Origin: Litoditis marina | Taxonomy: Eukaryota; Nematoda; Chromadorea; Rhabditida; Rhabditidae | Reading direction: 5' to 3' | Length of the DNA stretch: 64,000 nt | Assembly (NCBI GenBank): GCA_964036275.1 | Contig: CAXIWQ010000270.1 | Coordinates: 50,349-114,348, forward strand | Shown: positions 50,201 to 60,100 of the stretch, piece by piece | How the letters are laid out: the number at the start of each line of letters is the position of its first letter | Numbering within the stretch: position 1 is the first letter of the stretch | Notes under the pieces: model-generated | What the model was told of the DNA's origin: nothing | The model's input: only the letters and a program-made list of their open reading frames with translations | Database searches by the model: none | Made by a program: the position numbers and the translations under genes

Positions 50201-50923
50201 AGATTCATTACTCCGTTGGCACCCTGGAAAGGAGGGGTATATGAGAGAGTAGTCGGATTGATAAAGTCGTGCCTTTACAAGACCATGCGTAATACGTCTT
50301 TGTCGTTCCGTAGGTTTGAGAGCTTGTTGTGCGAAGTGGAACATGTAATCAATAGTCGACCACTCACAGCTGTCAGCAGTGACAACGTTGAGTACACCGT
50401 GATTACCCCGAATAGCTTGCTGAGTAGTGAATCTTCTTCGTTATTGACTCTGATTCAGGTAGATGACAAGGAGGAGGAGTTTAAGATAGGAGCTATAAGT
50501 ACTCGTGATCAGGCGTTATTATGGATGAGCTCGGCCAATACTCAACTAGAAAGGTTTTGGATAGTTTGGCAAGAATCGTATTTGAACGAGTTGAGAGAGA
50601 GACAAAAAGCGAAGGGTAGTGCTAACGTACACGCGGCAGCACAAGTGAGACTAGGTGAGATTGTTTTGGTGATAGACGGTCAAACAAAACGTACTCAATG
50701 GAAACTTGGTATCATCGTGGAATTGCATCCAGCTCCGGATAAGTGTGTGAGGACTGTGTCAGTTAGATCGACCAATGGAAATATAGTGAAAAGGGCGGTG
50801 AATCATTTGATTCCCATGGAGCTGAGAGCAGTTGATTTCCCAAAGGATCCAGCAGAGATAGTTGAGAGAAAGGTATTGCCAGCTCGCAAGGCAAAACAGG
50901 TCATAGACTATTGCGAAAATTGA
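47222..50923 (+). CDS. pol: BEL/Pao Pol: RT, RNase H, integrase, DUF5641
   Basis: One uninterrupted frame of over 1,200 codons, without a nearby ATG (the first Met is about 190 residues past 47294), so it is the continuation of gag-pol. It contains in order: the RT fingers/palm with LVLSDIERAFHQVRL (~47965), FGVTSSPFLL (~48112) and YVDN at 48212-48223, where most RTs have YVDD; an RNase H block with FADASEQALGA (~48713), LPRLELT-like MPRLELT (~48840) and SDSQAALYW (~48938); an H2C2 zinc-binding module (His near 49679-49695, CVPCK near 49788); the integrase core with catalytic Asp at 49892, Asp at 50090 and Glu at 50243; and a DUF5641-like C-terminus (~50550-50815) ending in VNHLIPMEL. Stop TGA is at 50921. 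Size and order match full-length BEL/Pao pol. Confidence 0.92.
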   Translation, partial: RSGYEQCYGEYKCDGTRTVDPDILIGIDQFWSLVDLNRPSIKLPSGLIAISTLFGPVVSGVKTDHEYSDYARVNSVALDYENVWNFEAIGIADDPDPLLDQKVDEKVIEFFKDTFVEIDGYSCVRFPYKDGHPRISDNYALARRRLESLVRSLAGKPDLFDNYDAIFREQLESGILEECPESPTGPVTFYIPHQVVIKPGSNTTKVRIVLDASAHMKNEISLNEALHPGPSILPDITGVILRARNHRFLVLSDIERAFHQVRLQECDRDATRILWIRDLGKPVTPKNICELRYTRVPFGVTSSPFLLAMTINHKLSSMGPVSGSDLTRNLYVDNLAVGCDSQSEILESYKVTKRIFDDMRMNLREFSSNAVEVIQQIPEKDRAKEIVDSKLLGIKWNTEQDVLSIEPKLNSEVTTKRDVLSATSSTFDPLGLLSPVLIRAKLFMSRLWKAKKDWDEVLDADSLEEWKNLVMDINLAKLRVPRGVTTRVKGARYSLLIFADASEQALGACAYLRTTYEDGPTTCNLVMAKARVNPSAKASMPRLELTASVIAVRLCNYLIAQLDLPISHVHLFSDSQAALYWIGAKQNLKVFVSNRVKEINSFRADWTEKGIESRFLYVSTDENPADCITRGLESTELEGHMWWMAPEWTRDDPSTWPNVGIRFEKLLVKGCEKEIVVRVNTVITPVESVLPFRVTGSFEKLVRITRLILLFVKKKVFNRLGHESRAKLTKAIPELGNMSSERVVHQLKAAEHALVREHQREMKFDVNMSKVNKLDVVCDDFGIWRFRGRMGNSSLSEDAKLPAILSKDHILTELYVRQVHVDCKHGGKELTLNLIRKSYWIFCGKETVKKIIFRCVPCKRMNGRPYQYPTTPQLPSERVTRSRPFEHTGLDYAGPFVVQVEHFGTQNEQKVWIHVYTCLSTRAIHIELVADNSVLEFLASLRRFFARRGVPDTILSDNAKTFVLGESVVNECFREKLRDVRVNEFVTKKRVDWRFITPLAPWKGGVYERVVGLIKSCLYKTMRNTSLSFRRFESLLCEVEHVINSRPLTAVSSDNVEYTVITPNSLLSSESSSLLTLIQVDDKEEEFKIGAISTRDQALLWMSSANTQLERFWIVWQESYLNELRERQKAKGSANVHAAAQVRLGEIVLVIDGQTKRTQWKLGIIVELHPAPDKCVRTVSVRSTNGNIVKRAVNHLIPMELRAVDFPKDPAEIVERKVLPARKAKQVIDYCEN

Positions 50924-51052
50924 GTGAATATGTGAAAAAGAGAGAGAGAGTGAAGTAAAGTTATAAAATATTATTTTGTGTGAGAAAGAGGAAGCGGTGA
51001 AGGAGTGAGTTGTATATAGTTGTAATATTTTATTATTGATAAAATCGTTCAG

Positions 51053-51241
51053 GACATGATGGATCAGTTCTCTGAGAGCGGCGGCTACATAGCGGTGAAG
51101 CAAGGATCAGTAGAAGATCTTCGTGGGTCGATGGTGGTAGTGATGGAGAATCAACGCTTGATTCAGGAAGCGATCGTCAGAATTGAGGCAGATATGCTGA
51201 AGGATCGACAGGACAGAAGAGGAGCATATACTCCTATGAAG
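51053..51241 (+). CDS. Accessory spliced gene, exon 3 (helical segment)
   Basis: An exon of 63 phase-0 codons after the acceptor AAAATCGTTCAG (51041-51052). It begins GAC ATG ATG, so it can either continue exon 2 in phase or start translation itself if a spliced leader is added at 51053. The middle (SVEDLRGSMVVVMENQRL and following) has heptad-like spacing of Val, Leu, Met and Ile with charged flanks, consistent with a coiled-coil or dimerisation helix. It ends ATGAAG before donor GTAGTTGTAC at 51242. Unspliced reading ends at TAG 51260-51262. The exon starts 129 bases after the pol stop and is in the same orientation. Confidence 0.55.
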
Positions 51242-51460
51242 GTAGTTGTACAATATCGCTAGTCATTAAACGTGAGATAATGTAGGAATTCTCAGTTTCT
51301 TTCTGGTTTGTGCGGGAGGATTGCTCGGAGGAGCAATGTGAAAGGTGATATAACCATGATTTATGGATATCCTGTGATGAAAAGTGAATAACCTTGTACT
51401 GTTAATATGTGTATCAAGAAAGTGAGTCAAGGTAGTGATGTGTAAAATGAGATTCTTCAG

Positions 51461-51835
51461 GCGAGGAGAGATGATGCGTTCACCCCTGAGAAGAGAAGGA
51501 CTGGTCCACGCTCTACCGGGCAAGGTCCAACACCGGTGAAGAAGATTCGACTCGAGGAGCCAGCCAAGAAATATCCATGTGTTTTCTGTGACCAGAATGA
51601 TCATGGTTTTCCTGATCAATGCTTCCGAGTGAAGTCTTTGGCCGCGAGAGTGAAGATCGTCAAGGAAAAAGGACGTTGCCCGATCTGTCTGGCTCAACAT
51701 AGCCAGGAGGTCAACTGCGTGAGTCGTCTCGGAACTCCACGGGTGTGTTTCCATTGCCAAGCCGTGGACAAGCACCATTCATCTCTCTGCCCTACGGACC
51801 GTCACAAGATAATGATGGTTGAACTCGAGGATTAA
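51461..51835 (+). CDS. Accessory spliced gene, exon 4 (Gag-like zinc knuckles)
   Basis: After a 219-base intron ending GATTCTTCAG, 124 codons follow in phase 0 to TAA at 51833-51835. The first third is basic (EKRRTGPR, then PVKKIRLEEPAKK), with PVKKIRL resembling a nuclear localisation signal. Three zinc-binding knuckles follow: C-X2-C-X4-H-X5-C at ~51578, C-X2-C-X3-H-X5-C at ~51678 and C-X2-C-X5-H-X4-C at ~51746 (CFHC...HHSSLC). Their order, and the Arg/Lys linker ending in RCPICLAQH, parallel the knuckle region of the element's own Gag. I infer an RNA- or DNA-binding nucleocapsid-like accessory protein. It is not an envelope: no signal peptide or membrane segment is visible. The whole predicted protein has about 254 residues, or ~186 from the exon 3 ATG. 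Confidence 0.6.
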   Translation, partial: ARRDDAFTPEKRRTGPRSTGQGPTPVKKIRLEEPAKKYPCVFCDQNDHGFPDQCFRVKSLAARVKIVKEKGRCPICLAQHSQEVNCVSRLGTPRVCFHCQAVDKHHSSLCPTDRHKIMMVELED

Positions 51836-51956
51836 TTGGTCGGTTGTTAGTCTGTTTCGTTTAGTTTTTTTCTTCTTATTGTTATTTTCTTCATATTGTT
51901 AGTCTCGCTAGCCATTGTATTGTATCTCGTATCCCTGTGAGTAAATTGTAGGCTCC

Positions 51957-51964
51957 TGGGGGAG
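51957..51964 (+). other. Polypurine tract
   Basis: TGGGGGAG lies directly before the TGT of the downstream LTR copy, where plus-strand DNA synthesis is primed in LTR retrotransposons. It independently fixes the LTR start at 51965. The stretch 51836-51956 before it is short AT-rich 3' UTR with no ORF. Confidence 0.65.
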
Positions 51965-52290
51965 TGTCGCGTGGGAACACGCGATTCGTGATAAAATTGT
52001 GACGTGAGAAAAACTAAAAGGTTTACTTTGTAGTTTTTCCTGGTGAGCTGGGCGCACGCGTTTGGAGCCAATCCGAAAATGCGCCAAGCCCCTCTGTAAG
52101 TAGTTGGCGCCACTTTTGTGCTGCCAATTTGAGGCTTATCCTAAAATCCTGAGGATTTTATACCGTTTTTTTCTACTCTTCAACATCATGTGAATTTTAC
52201 GGTTTTCCTCTAAGTTTCCATACTATGTGAGTGATTGTGAAGGATGAATGGATAAGCTAGTGAGTCTAAAAGACAATTGTGAGTGATTCT

Positions 52291-52322
<32 letters not shown>

Positions 52323-52722
52323 ACTTGATTTGTTTCTCCTTTGACTAATTGTAGTATGGTTGAGATTCGCTTCTTAGTTCTTCAAAGTCTAGTTTTGTCA
52401 TCGCTTTACTAGGTTTAGATAGTCGTTGATAGGTTTCAAACATGTCATATCTACCTAAACGTGATCTCAATTCTAATACCTGTTAAATGACTGATCTCCC
52501 CCACTGTGTCTGTTTTGTTGTTGATTGTTATATGAAAGGGACATCAAAAGGCGTTCTGTTGTCTATGAAACGAAGAAATGTGTATTAAACTCGCATACAA
52601 AACAAGGGTCGTGTGTAAAATATGTTTATATCATAACTTCCGCTCAGGATCACCAATATTACCACTGAACCACTGTTAGCACTTGTTATACGATGCATAG
52701 AGGTGATCCGAGTTGCGAAATG
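51965..52722 (+). repeat. 3' LTR, truncated
   Basis: It matches 5' LTR bases 41695-42452 with very few differences (one T insertion, one T/C, C-run 22 against 18). It stops at GCGAAATG and joins directly to an inverted LTR segment, so the last ~128 bases of the LTR are missing in direct orientation. High identity to the 5' LTR means recent insertion or recent gene conversion. Small open frames in it are LTR sequence and not genes. Confidence 0.9.
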
Positions 52723-53598
52723 CGATTAGCATTGGGTCACATTTCCTCATAAATTCCTCAAAATTTCTAAAATCATTCAAAAAAATGTGTACAAACTCGC
52801 ATAAACGTCACATTCACAATCACTCCGTAATCCTTATAGCCGATGCACCATTTCGCAACTCGGATCACCTCTATGCATCGTATAACAAGTGCTAACAGTG
52901 GTTCAGTGGTAATATTGGTGATCCTGAGCGGAAGTTATGATATAAACATATTTTACACACGACCCTTGTTTTGTATGCGAGTTTAATACACATTTCTTCG
53001 TTTCATAGACAACAGAACGCCTTTTGATGTCCCTTTCATATAACAATCAACAACAAAACAGACACAGTGGGGGAGATCAGTCATTTAACAGGTATTAGAA
53101 TTGAGATCACGTTTAGGTAGATATGACATGTTTGAAACCTATCAACGACTATCTAAACCTAGTAAAGCGATGACAAAACTAGACTTTGAAGAACTAAGAA
53201 GCGAATCTCAACCATACTACAATTAGTCAAAGGAGAAACAAATCAAGTTCTCAATACCGGGGGGGGGGGGGGAGAATCACTCACAATTGTCTTTTAGACT
53301 CACTAGCTTATCCATTCATCCTTCACAATCACTCACATAGTATGGAAACTTAGAGGAAAACCGTAAAATTCACATGATGTTGAAGAGTAGAAAAAAACGG
53401 TATAAAATCCTCAGGATTTTAGGATAAGCCTCAAATTGGCAGCACAAAAGTGGCGCCAACTACTTACAGAGGGGCTTGGCGCATTTTCGGATTGGCTCCA
53501 AACGCGTGCGCCCAGCTCACCAGGAAAAACTACAAAGTAAACCTTTTAGTTTTTCTCACGTCACAATTTTATCACGAATCGCGTGTTCCCACGCGACA
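52723..53598 (-). repeat. Inverted LTR copy forming a palindrome with the 3' LTR
   Basis: Read on the minus strand this is the LTR from its first base (53598) to the equivalent of 42573, about seven bases short of the inferred LTR end. Together with 51965-52722 it forms an inverted repeat with ~750-bp arms around a ~126-base centre (52723-52848). It carries the C variant near the equivalent of 41952, as the 3' LTR does and the 5' LTR does not, so it is closer to the 3' LTR. The run of 14 G (53259-53272) corresponds to the C-run. It could be the end of a second, oppositely oriented element or the result of self-priming or template switching. Confidence 0.9.
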
Positions 53599-54186
53599 AT
53601 ATTTATATGTGTTTCTTATGTTTGAACGAAACTGTTATTTAGTTGCTCAATTTATTCACGTGCAAGCAAGTACATATCGGGACAGCAAAAGCAGAAATCA
53701 GTGAAATTTCAGCAAAATCCAGAAGAAAATCAGAAGAGTACAGGTAGTGAGCACAGCTATCGGTAGAAACGTTGAAAACTTAATTGTAAGTAAAGTAAAA
53801 AACAAGTAAAGTGAAAAGTAAAAGTTAAAAACTTGTTTGTAAGTAAAGTAAAAAGTAAGTAAAATGATAAGGTAAAGTTAAAAACTTGTTTGTAAGTAAG
53901 TATAGTTGTAAGTAAGTAAGTAAGTAAGAAAGTGAAGTAGAGTAAAGTGAATTAGAGTAAAGTAAAGTAAAGTAAGTAGGTAAAGTTCAGTAGTAGTTTT
54001 GGTTATCCTACATGTGGTAGGTGTTTTTTTTTCACCAACTAGTTTTTGTCCCTTATTTTCTTGCTCATCTGGAGTTTATATTCTTCGTCGTTTTGCTTGT
54101 AACTGACGTTGTCTTCTCAAGACTACAGTGTGTTCCGTTTTCTTTTTTCTACAATTTATTACTATGAAACTAATTGTATTGAAAAA
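53599..54186. other. AT-rich spacer between the LTR element and satellite B
   Basis: Unique-looking AT-rich DNA with no ORF of note and no similarity to either satellite that I can see. The middle (about 53787-53990) is a degenerate microsatellite of GTAAG/GTAAA units (AAGTAAAGTAAAGTAAG and similar). A T8 run near 54026 is flanked by GGTG and CACC. No target-site duplication of the LTR element is seen at its left end, where ATATT stands against CCCAG. Confidence 0.7.
53787..53990. repeat. Degenerate GTAAG/GTAAA microsatellite
   Basis: Repeated GTAAGTAAAGTAAA-type units with drift; pure GTAAG runs occur near 53908-53930. Slippage-prone simple sequence beside the junction of the LTR element and satellite B. 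It contains many AG/GTAAGT-like donor look-alikes, which have no meaning here without exons. Confidence 0.8.
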
Positions 54187-57100
54187 TTTGTCAAAATTAT
54201 ATTTGTAAGAGTTTCATACATTTCTGACTAAGTATCAAAAACTATTCCAATCAATTTTGAGAGGTTCCGACCATCGACGTGGAAAAACGTGTAATTTTGC
54301 GACGTCACGAGGTCAAAATGTAGACAGGGGCTCGAATTTTCGTTTTCGCGAAAATTATAATTGTAAGAGTTTCATACATTTCTGACTAAGTATCAAAAAC
54401 TATTCCAATCAATTTTGAGAGGTTCCGACCATCGACGTGGAAAAACGTGTAATTTTGCGACGTCACGAGGTCAAAATGTAGACAGGGGCTCGAATGGTCG
54501 TTTTCGCGAAAATTATAATTGTAAGAGTTTTGTACATTTCTGACTAAGTATCAAAAACTATTCCAATCAATTTTGAGAGGTTCCGATCATCGACGTGGAA
54601 AAACGTGTAATTTTGCGACGTCACGAGGTCGAAATGTAGACAGGGGCTAGAATGGTCGTTTTCGCAAAAATTATAATAGTAAGAGTTCCATACATTTCTG
54701 ACTAAGTATCAAAAACTATTCCAATCAATTTTGAGAAATTCCGACCATCGACGGGGAAAAACGTGTAATTTTGCGACGTCACGAGGTCAAAATGTAGACA
54801 GGGGCTAGAATGTTCATTTTTGCAAAAATTATATTTGTAAGAGTTTCATACATTTCTGACTAAGTATCAAAAACTATTCCAATCAATTTGGAGAGGTTTC
54901 GATCATCGGCGTGGAAAAACGTGTACTTTTGCGACGTCACGAGGTCGAAATGTAGACCGGGGCTAGAATGGTCGTTTTCGCAAAAATTTTAATTGTAAGA
55001 GTTTCATACATTTCTGACTAAGTATCAAAAAGTATTCCAATCAATTTTGAGAGGTTTCGACCATCGACGTGGAAAAACGTGTAATTTTGCGACGTCACGA
55101 GGTCGAAATGTAGACAGGGGCTAGAATGGTCGTTTTCGCGAAAATTTTAATTGTAAGAGTTTCATACATTTCTGACTAAGTATCAAAAACTATTCCAATC
55201 GATTTTGAGAGGTTCCGACCATCGACGTGGAAAAACGTGTAAATTTGCGACGTCACGAGGTCGACATATAGACAGGGGCTAGAATATTCATTTTTGCCAA
55301 AATTATATTTGTAAGAGTTTCATACATTTCTGACTAAGTATCAAAAACTATTCCAATCAATTTTGAGAGGTTCCGACCATCGACGTGGAAAAACGTGTAA
55401 TTTTGCGACGTCACGAGGTCGAAATGTAGACAGGGGCTAGAATGGTCGTTTTCGCGAAAATTATAATTGTAAGAGTTTCATACATTTCTGACTAAGTATC
55501 AAAAACTATTCCAATCAATTTTGAGAGGTTCCGACCATCGACGTGGAAAAACGTGTAATTTTGCGACGTCACGAGGTCGAAATGTAGACAGGGGCTAGAA
55601 TGGTCGTTTTCGCGAAAATTATAATAGTAAGAGTTCCATACATTTCTGACTAAGTATCAAAAACTATTCCAATCAATTTTGAGAAATTCCGACCATCGAC
55701 GGGGAAAAACGTGTAATTTTGCGACGTCACGAGGTCAAAATGTAGACAGGGGCTAGAATGTTCATTTTTGCAAAAATTATATTTGTAAGAGTTTCATACA
55801 TTTCTGACTAAGTATCAAAAACTATTCCAATCAATTTTGAGAGGTTTCGATCATCGGCGTGGAAAAACGTGTAATTTTGCGACGTCACGAGGTCGAAATG
55901 TAGACCGGGGCTAGAATGGTCGTTTTCGCGAAAATTTTAATTGTAAGAGTTTCATACATTTCTGACTAAGTATCAAAAAGTATTCCAATCAATTTTGAGA
56001 GGTTTCGACCATCGACGTGGAAAAACGTGTAATTTTGCGACGTCACGAGGTCGAAATGTAGACAGGGGCTAGAATGGTCGTTTTCGCGAAAATTTTAATT
56101 GTAAGAGTTTCATACATTTCTGACTAAGTATAAAAAACTATTTCAATCGATTTTGAGAGGTTCCGACCATCGACGTGGAAAAACGTGTAATTTTGCGACG
56201 TCACGAGGTCGACATATAGACAGGGGCTAGAATATTCATTTTTGCCAAAATTATATTTGTAAGAGTTTCATACATTTCTGACTAAGTATCAAAAACTATT
56301 CCAATCAATTTTGAGAGGTTCCGACCATCGACGTGGAAAAACGTGTAATTTTGCGACGTCACGAGGTCGAAATGTAGACAGGGGCTAGAATGGTCGTTTT
56401 CGCGAAAATTATAATTGTAAGAGTTTCATACATTTCTGACTAAGTATCAAAAACTATTCCAATCAATTTTGAGAGGTTCCGACCATCGACGTGGAAAAAC
56501 GTGTAATTTTGCGACGTCACGAGGTCGAAATGTAGACAGGGGCTAGAATGGTCGTTTACGCGAAAATTATAATTGTAAGAGTTTCATACATTTCTGACTA
56601 AGTATCAAAAACTATTCCAATCAATTTTGAGAGGTTCCGACCATCGACGTGGAAAAACGTGTAATTTTGCGACGTCACGAGGTCGACATATAGACAGGGG
56701 CTAGAATGTTTATTTTTACAAAAATTATATTTGTAAGAGTTTCATACATTTCTGACTAAGTATCAAAAACTATTCCGATCAATTTTGAGAGGTTCCGTTC
56801 ATCGACGTGGAAAAACGTGTAATTTTGATTTTGCGACGAGGTCGAAATGTAGACAGGGGCTAGAATGGTCGTTTTCGCAAAAATTATAATTGTAAGAGTT
56901 TCATACATTTCTGACTAAATATCAAAAACTATTCCAATCAATTTTGAGAGGTTCCGATCATCGACGTGGAAAAACGTGTAATTTTGCGACGTCACGAGGT
57001 CGAAATGTAGACAGGGGCTAGAATGGTCGTTTTCGCGAAAATTATAATTGTAAGAGTTTCATACATTTCTGACTAAGTTTCAAAAACTATTCCAATCAAT

Positions 57101-60100
57101 TTTGAGAGGTTCCGACCATCGACGTGGAAAAACGTGTAATTTTGCGACGTCACGAGGTCGACATATAGACAGGGGCTAGAATATTCATTTTTGCCAAAAT
57201 TATATTTGTAAGAGTTTCATACATTTCTGACTGAGTATCAAAAACTATTCCAATCAATTTTGAGAGGTTCCGACCATCGACGTGGAAAAACGTGTAATTT
57301 TGCGACGTCACAAGGTCGAAATGTAGACAGGGGCTAGATTGGTCGTTTTCGCAAAAATTATAATAGTAGGAGTTCCATACATTTTTGACTAAGTATCAAA
57401 AACTATTCCAATCAATTTTGAGAGGTTTCGACCATCGACGTGGAAAAACGTGTAATTTTGCGACGTCACGAGGTCGAAATGTAGACAAGGGCTAGAATGG
57501 TCGTTTTCGCAAAAATTATAATAGTAAGAGTTCCATACATTTTTGACTAAGTATCAAAAACTATTCCAATCAATTTTGAGAGGTTCCGACCATCGACGTG
57601 GAAATATGTGTAATTTTGCGACGTCACGAGGTCAAAATGTAGACAGGGGCTAGAATGGTCGTTTTCGCGAAAATTATAATTGTGAGAGTTTCATACATTT
57701 CTGACTAAGTATCAAAAACTATTCCAATCAATTTTGAGAGGTTCCGACCATCGACGTGGAAAAACGTGTAATTTTGCGACGTCACGAGGTCGAAATGTAG
57801 ACAGGGGCTAGAATGGTCGTTTTCGCAAAAATTATAATTGTAAGAGTTTCATACATTTCTGACTAAGTATCAAAAACTATTCCAATCAATTTTGAGAGGT
57901 TCCGACCATCGACGTAGAAAAACGTGTAAATTTGCGACGTCACGAGGTCGAAATGTAGACAGGGGCTAGAATGGTCGTTTTCGCAAAAATTATAATTGTA
58001 AGAGTTTCATACATTTCTGACTAAGTATCAAAAACTATTCCAATCAAATTTGAGAGGTTTCGACCATCGACGTGGAAAAACGTGTAATTTTGCGACGTCA
58101 CGAGGTCGAAATGTAGACAGGGGCTAGAATGGTCGTTTTCGCAAAAAATATAATAGTATGAGTTCCATACATTTTTGACTAAGTATCAAAAACTATTCCA
58201 ATCAATTTTGAGAGGTTCCGATCATCGACGTGGAAACACGTGTAATTTTGCGACGTCACGAGGTCAAAATGTAGACAGGGGCTAGAATGGTCGTTTTCGC
58301 GAAAATTATAATTGTAAGAGTTTCATACATTTCTGACTAAGTATCAAAAACTATTCCAATCAATTTTGAGAGGTTCCGACCATCGACGTGGAAAAACGTG
58401 TAATTTTGCGACGTCACGAGGTCGAAATGTAGACAGGGGCTAGAATGGTCGTTTTCGCAAAAATTATATTAGTAAGAGTTCCATACATTTCTGACTAAGT
58501 ATCAAAAAGTATTCCAATCAATTTTGAGAGGTTCCGACCAACGACGTGGAAAAACGTGTAATTTTGCGACGTCACGAGGTCGAAATGTAGACAGGGGCTA
58601 GAATGGTCGTTTTCGCGAAAATTATATTTGTAAGAGTTTCATACATTTCTGACTGAGTATCAAAAACTATTCCAATCAATTTTGAGAGGTTTCGACCATC
58701 GACGTGGAAAAACGTGTAATTTTGCGACGTCACGAGGTCGACATATAGACAGGGGCTAGAATATTCATTTTTGCCAAAATTATATTGTTAAGAGTTTCAT
58801 ACATTTCTGACTGAGTATCGAAAACTATTCCAATCAATTTTGAGAGGTCCCGACCATCGACGTGGAAAAACGTGTAATTTTGCGACGTCACAAGGTCGAA
58901 ATGTAGACAGGGGCTAGAATGGTCGTTTTCGCAAAAATTATAATAGTAGGAGTTCCATACATTTTTGACTAAGTATCAAAAACTATTCCAATCAATTTTG
59001 AGAGGTTTCGACCATCGACGTGGAAAAACGTGTAATTTTGCGACGTCACGAGGTGGAAATGTAGACAGGGGCTAGAATGGTCGTTTTCGCAAAAATTATA
59101 ATAGTAAGAGTTCCATACATTTTTGACTAAGTATCAAAAACTATTCCAATCAATTTTGAGAGGTTCCGACCATCGACGTGGAAACACGTGTAATTTTGCG
59201 ACGTCACGAGGTCAAAATGTAGACAGGGGCTAGAATGGTCGTTTTCGCGAAAATTATAATTGTAAGAGTTTCATACATTTCTGACTAAGTATCAAAAACT
59301 ATTCCAATCAATTTTGAGAGGTTCCGACCATCGACGTGGAAAAACGTGTAATTTTGCGACGTCACGAGGTCGAAATGTAGACAGGGGCTAGAATGGTCGT
59401 TTTCGCAAAAATTATAATAGTAGGAGTTCCATACATTTTTGACTAAGTATCAAAAACTATTCCAATCAATTTTGAGAGGTTTCGACCATCGACGTGGAAA
59501 AACGTGTAATTTTGCGACGTCACGAGGTCGAAATGTAGACAAGGGCTAGAATGGTCGTTTTCGCAAAAATTATAATAGTAAGAGTTCCATACATTTTTGA
59601 CTAAGTATCAAAAACTATTCCAATCAATTTTGAGAGGTTCCGACCATCGACGTGGAAATATGTGTAATTTTGCGACGTCACGAGGTCAAAATGTAGACAG
59701 GGGCTAGAATGGTCGTTTTCGCGAAAATTATAATTGTGAGAGTTTCATACATTTCTGACTAAGTATCAAAAACTATTCCAATCAATTTTGAGAGGTTCCG
59801 ACCATCGACGTGGAAAAACGTGTAATTTTGCGACGTCACGAGGTCGAAATGTAGACAGGGGCTAGAATGGTCGTTTTCGCAAAAATTATAATTGTAAGAG
59901 TTTCATACATTTCTGACTAAGTATCAAAAACTATTCCAATCAATTTTGAGAGGTTCCGACCATCGACGTAGAAAAACGTGTAAATTTGCGACGTCACGAG
60001 GTCGAAATGTAGACAGGGGCTAGAATGGTCGTTTTCGCAAAAATTATAATTGTAAGAGTTTCATACATTTCTGACTAAGTATCAAAAACTATTCCAATCA

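Larger units (their letters stand above)
41695..53598 (+). mobile_element. BEL/Pao LTR retrotransposon with inverted extra LTR
   Basis: The element runs LTR (41695) - leader - gag - protease - RT/RNase H - integrase - DUF5641-type tail - accessory zinc-knuckle exons - polypurine tract - LTR (51965). Protease before RT and integrase last, plus the Pao-type RT/RNase H block, place it in BEL/Pao (Belpaoviridae), as in nematode Cer elements. The 3' LTR is cut at 52722 and followed by an inverted LTR piece (52723-53598), so the whole locus begins TGTCGCG and ends CGCGACA. The left flank is satellite A and the right flank is unrelated AT-rich DNA. CCCAG at the left has no matching duplication at the right, which indicates rearrangement after insertion or two joined elements. 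Confidence 0.9.

Noticed and set aside
51266..51778. Antisense 170-codon frame over exon 4
   Set aside because: The opposite strand has the zinc knuckles and in-phase splice sites. The antisense translation has no recognisable feature.
51053..51835. Envelope gene in the 3' region of the element
   Set aside because: No signal peptide, membrane-spanning segment or fusion-type sequence is visible. The zinc knuckles point to a nucleic-acid-binding protein.
51847..52113. Antisense frame near the 3' LTR start, repeated at 53450-53704 forward
   Set aside because: Both come from the same LTR sequence in opposite orientation; no family resemblance.
41695..53598. Interpretation as a DNA transposon with long terminal inverted repeats
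   Set aside because: The inside encodes a complete BEL/Pao pol with RT and integrase, and a direct LTR pair with a polypurine tract is present. The terminal inverted arrangement is secondary.
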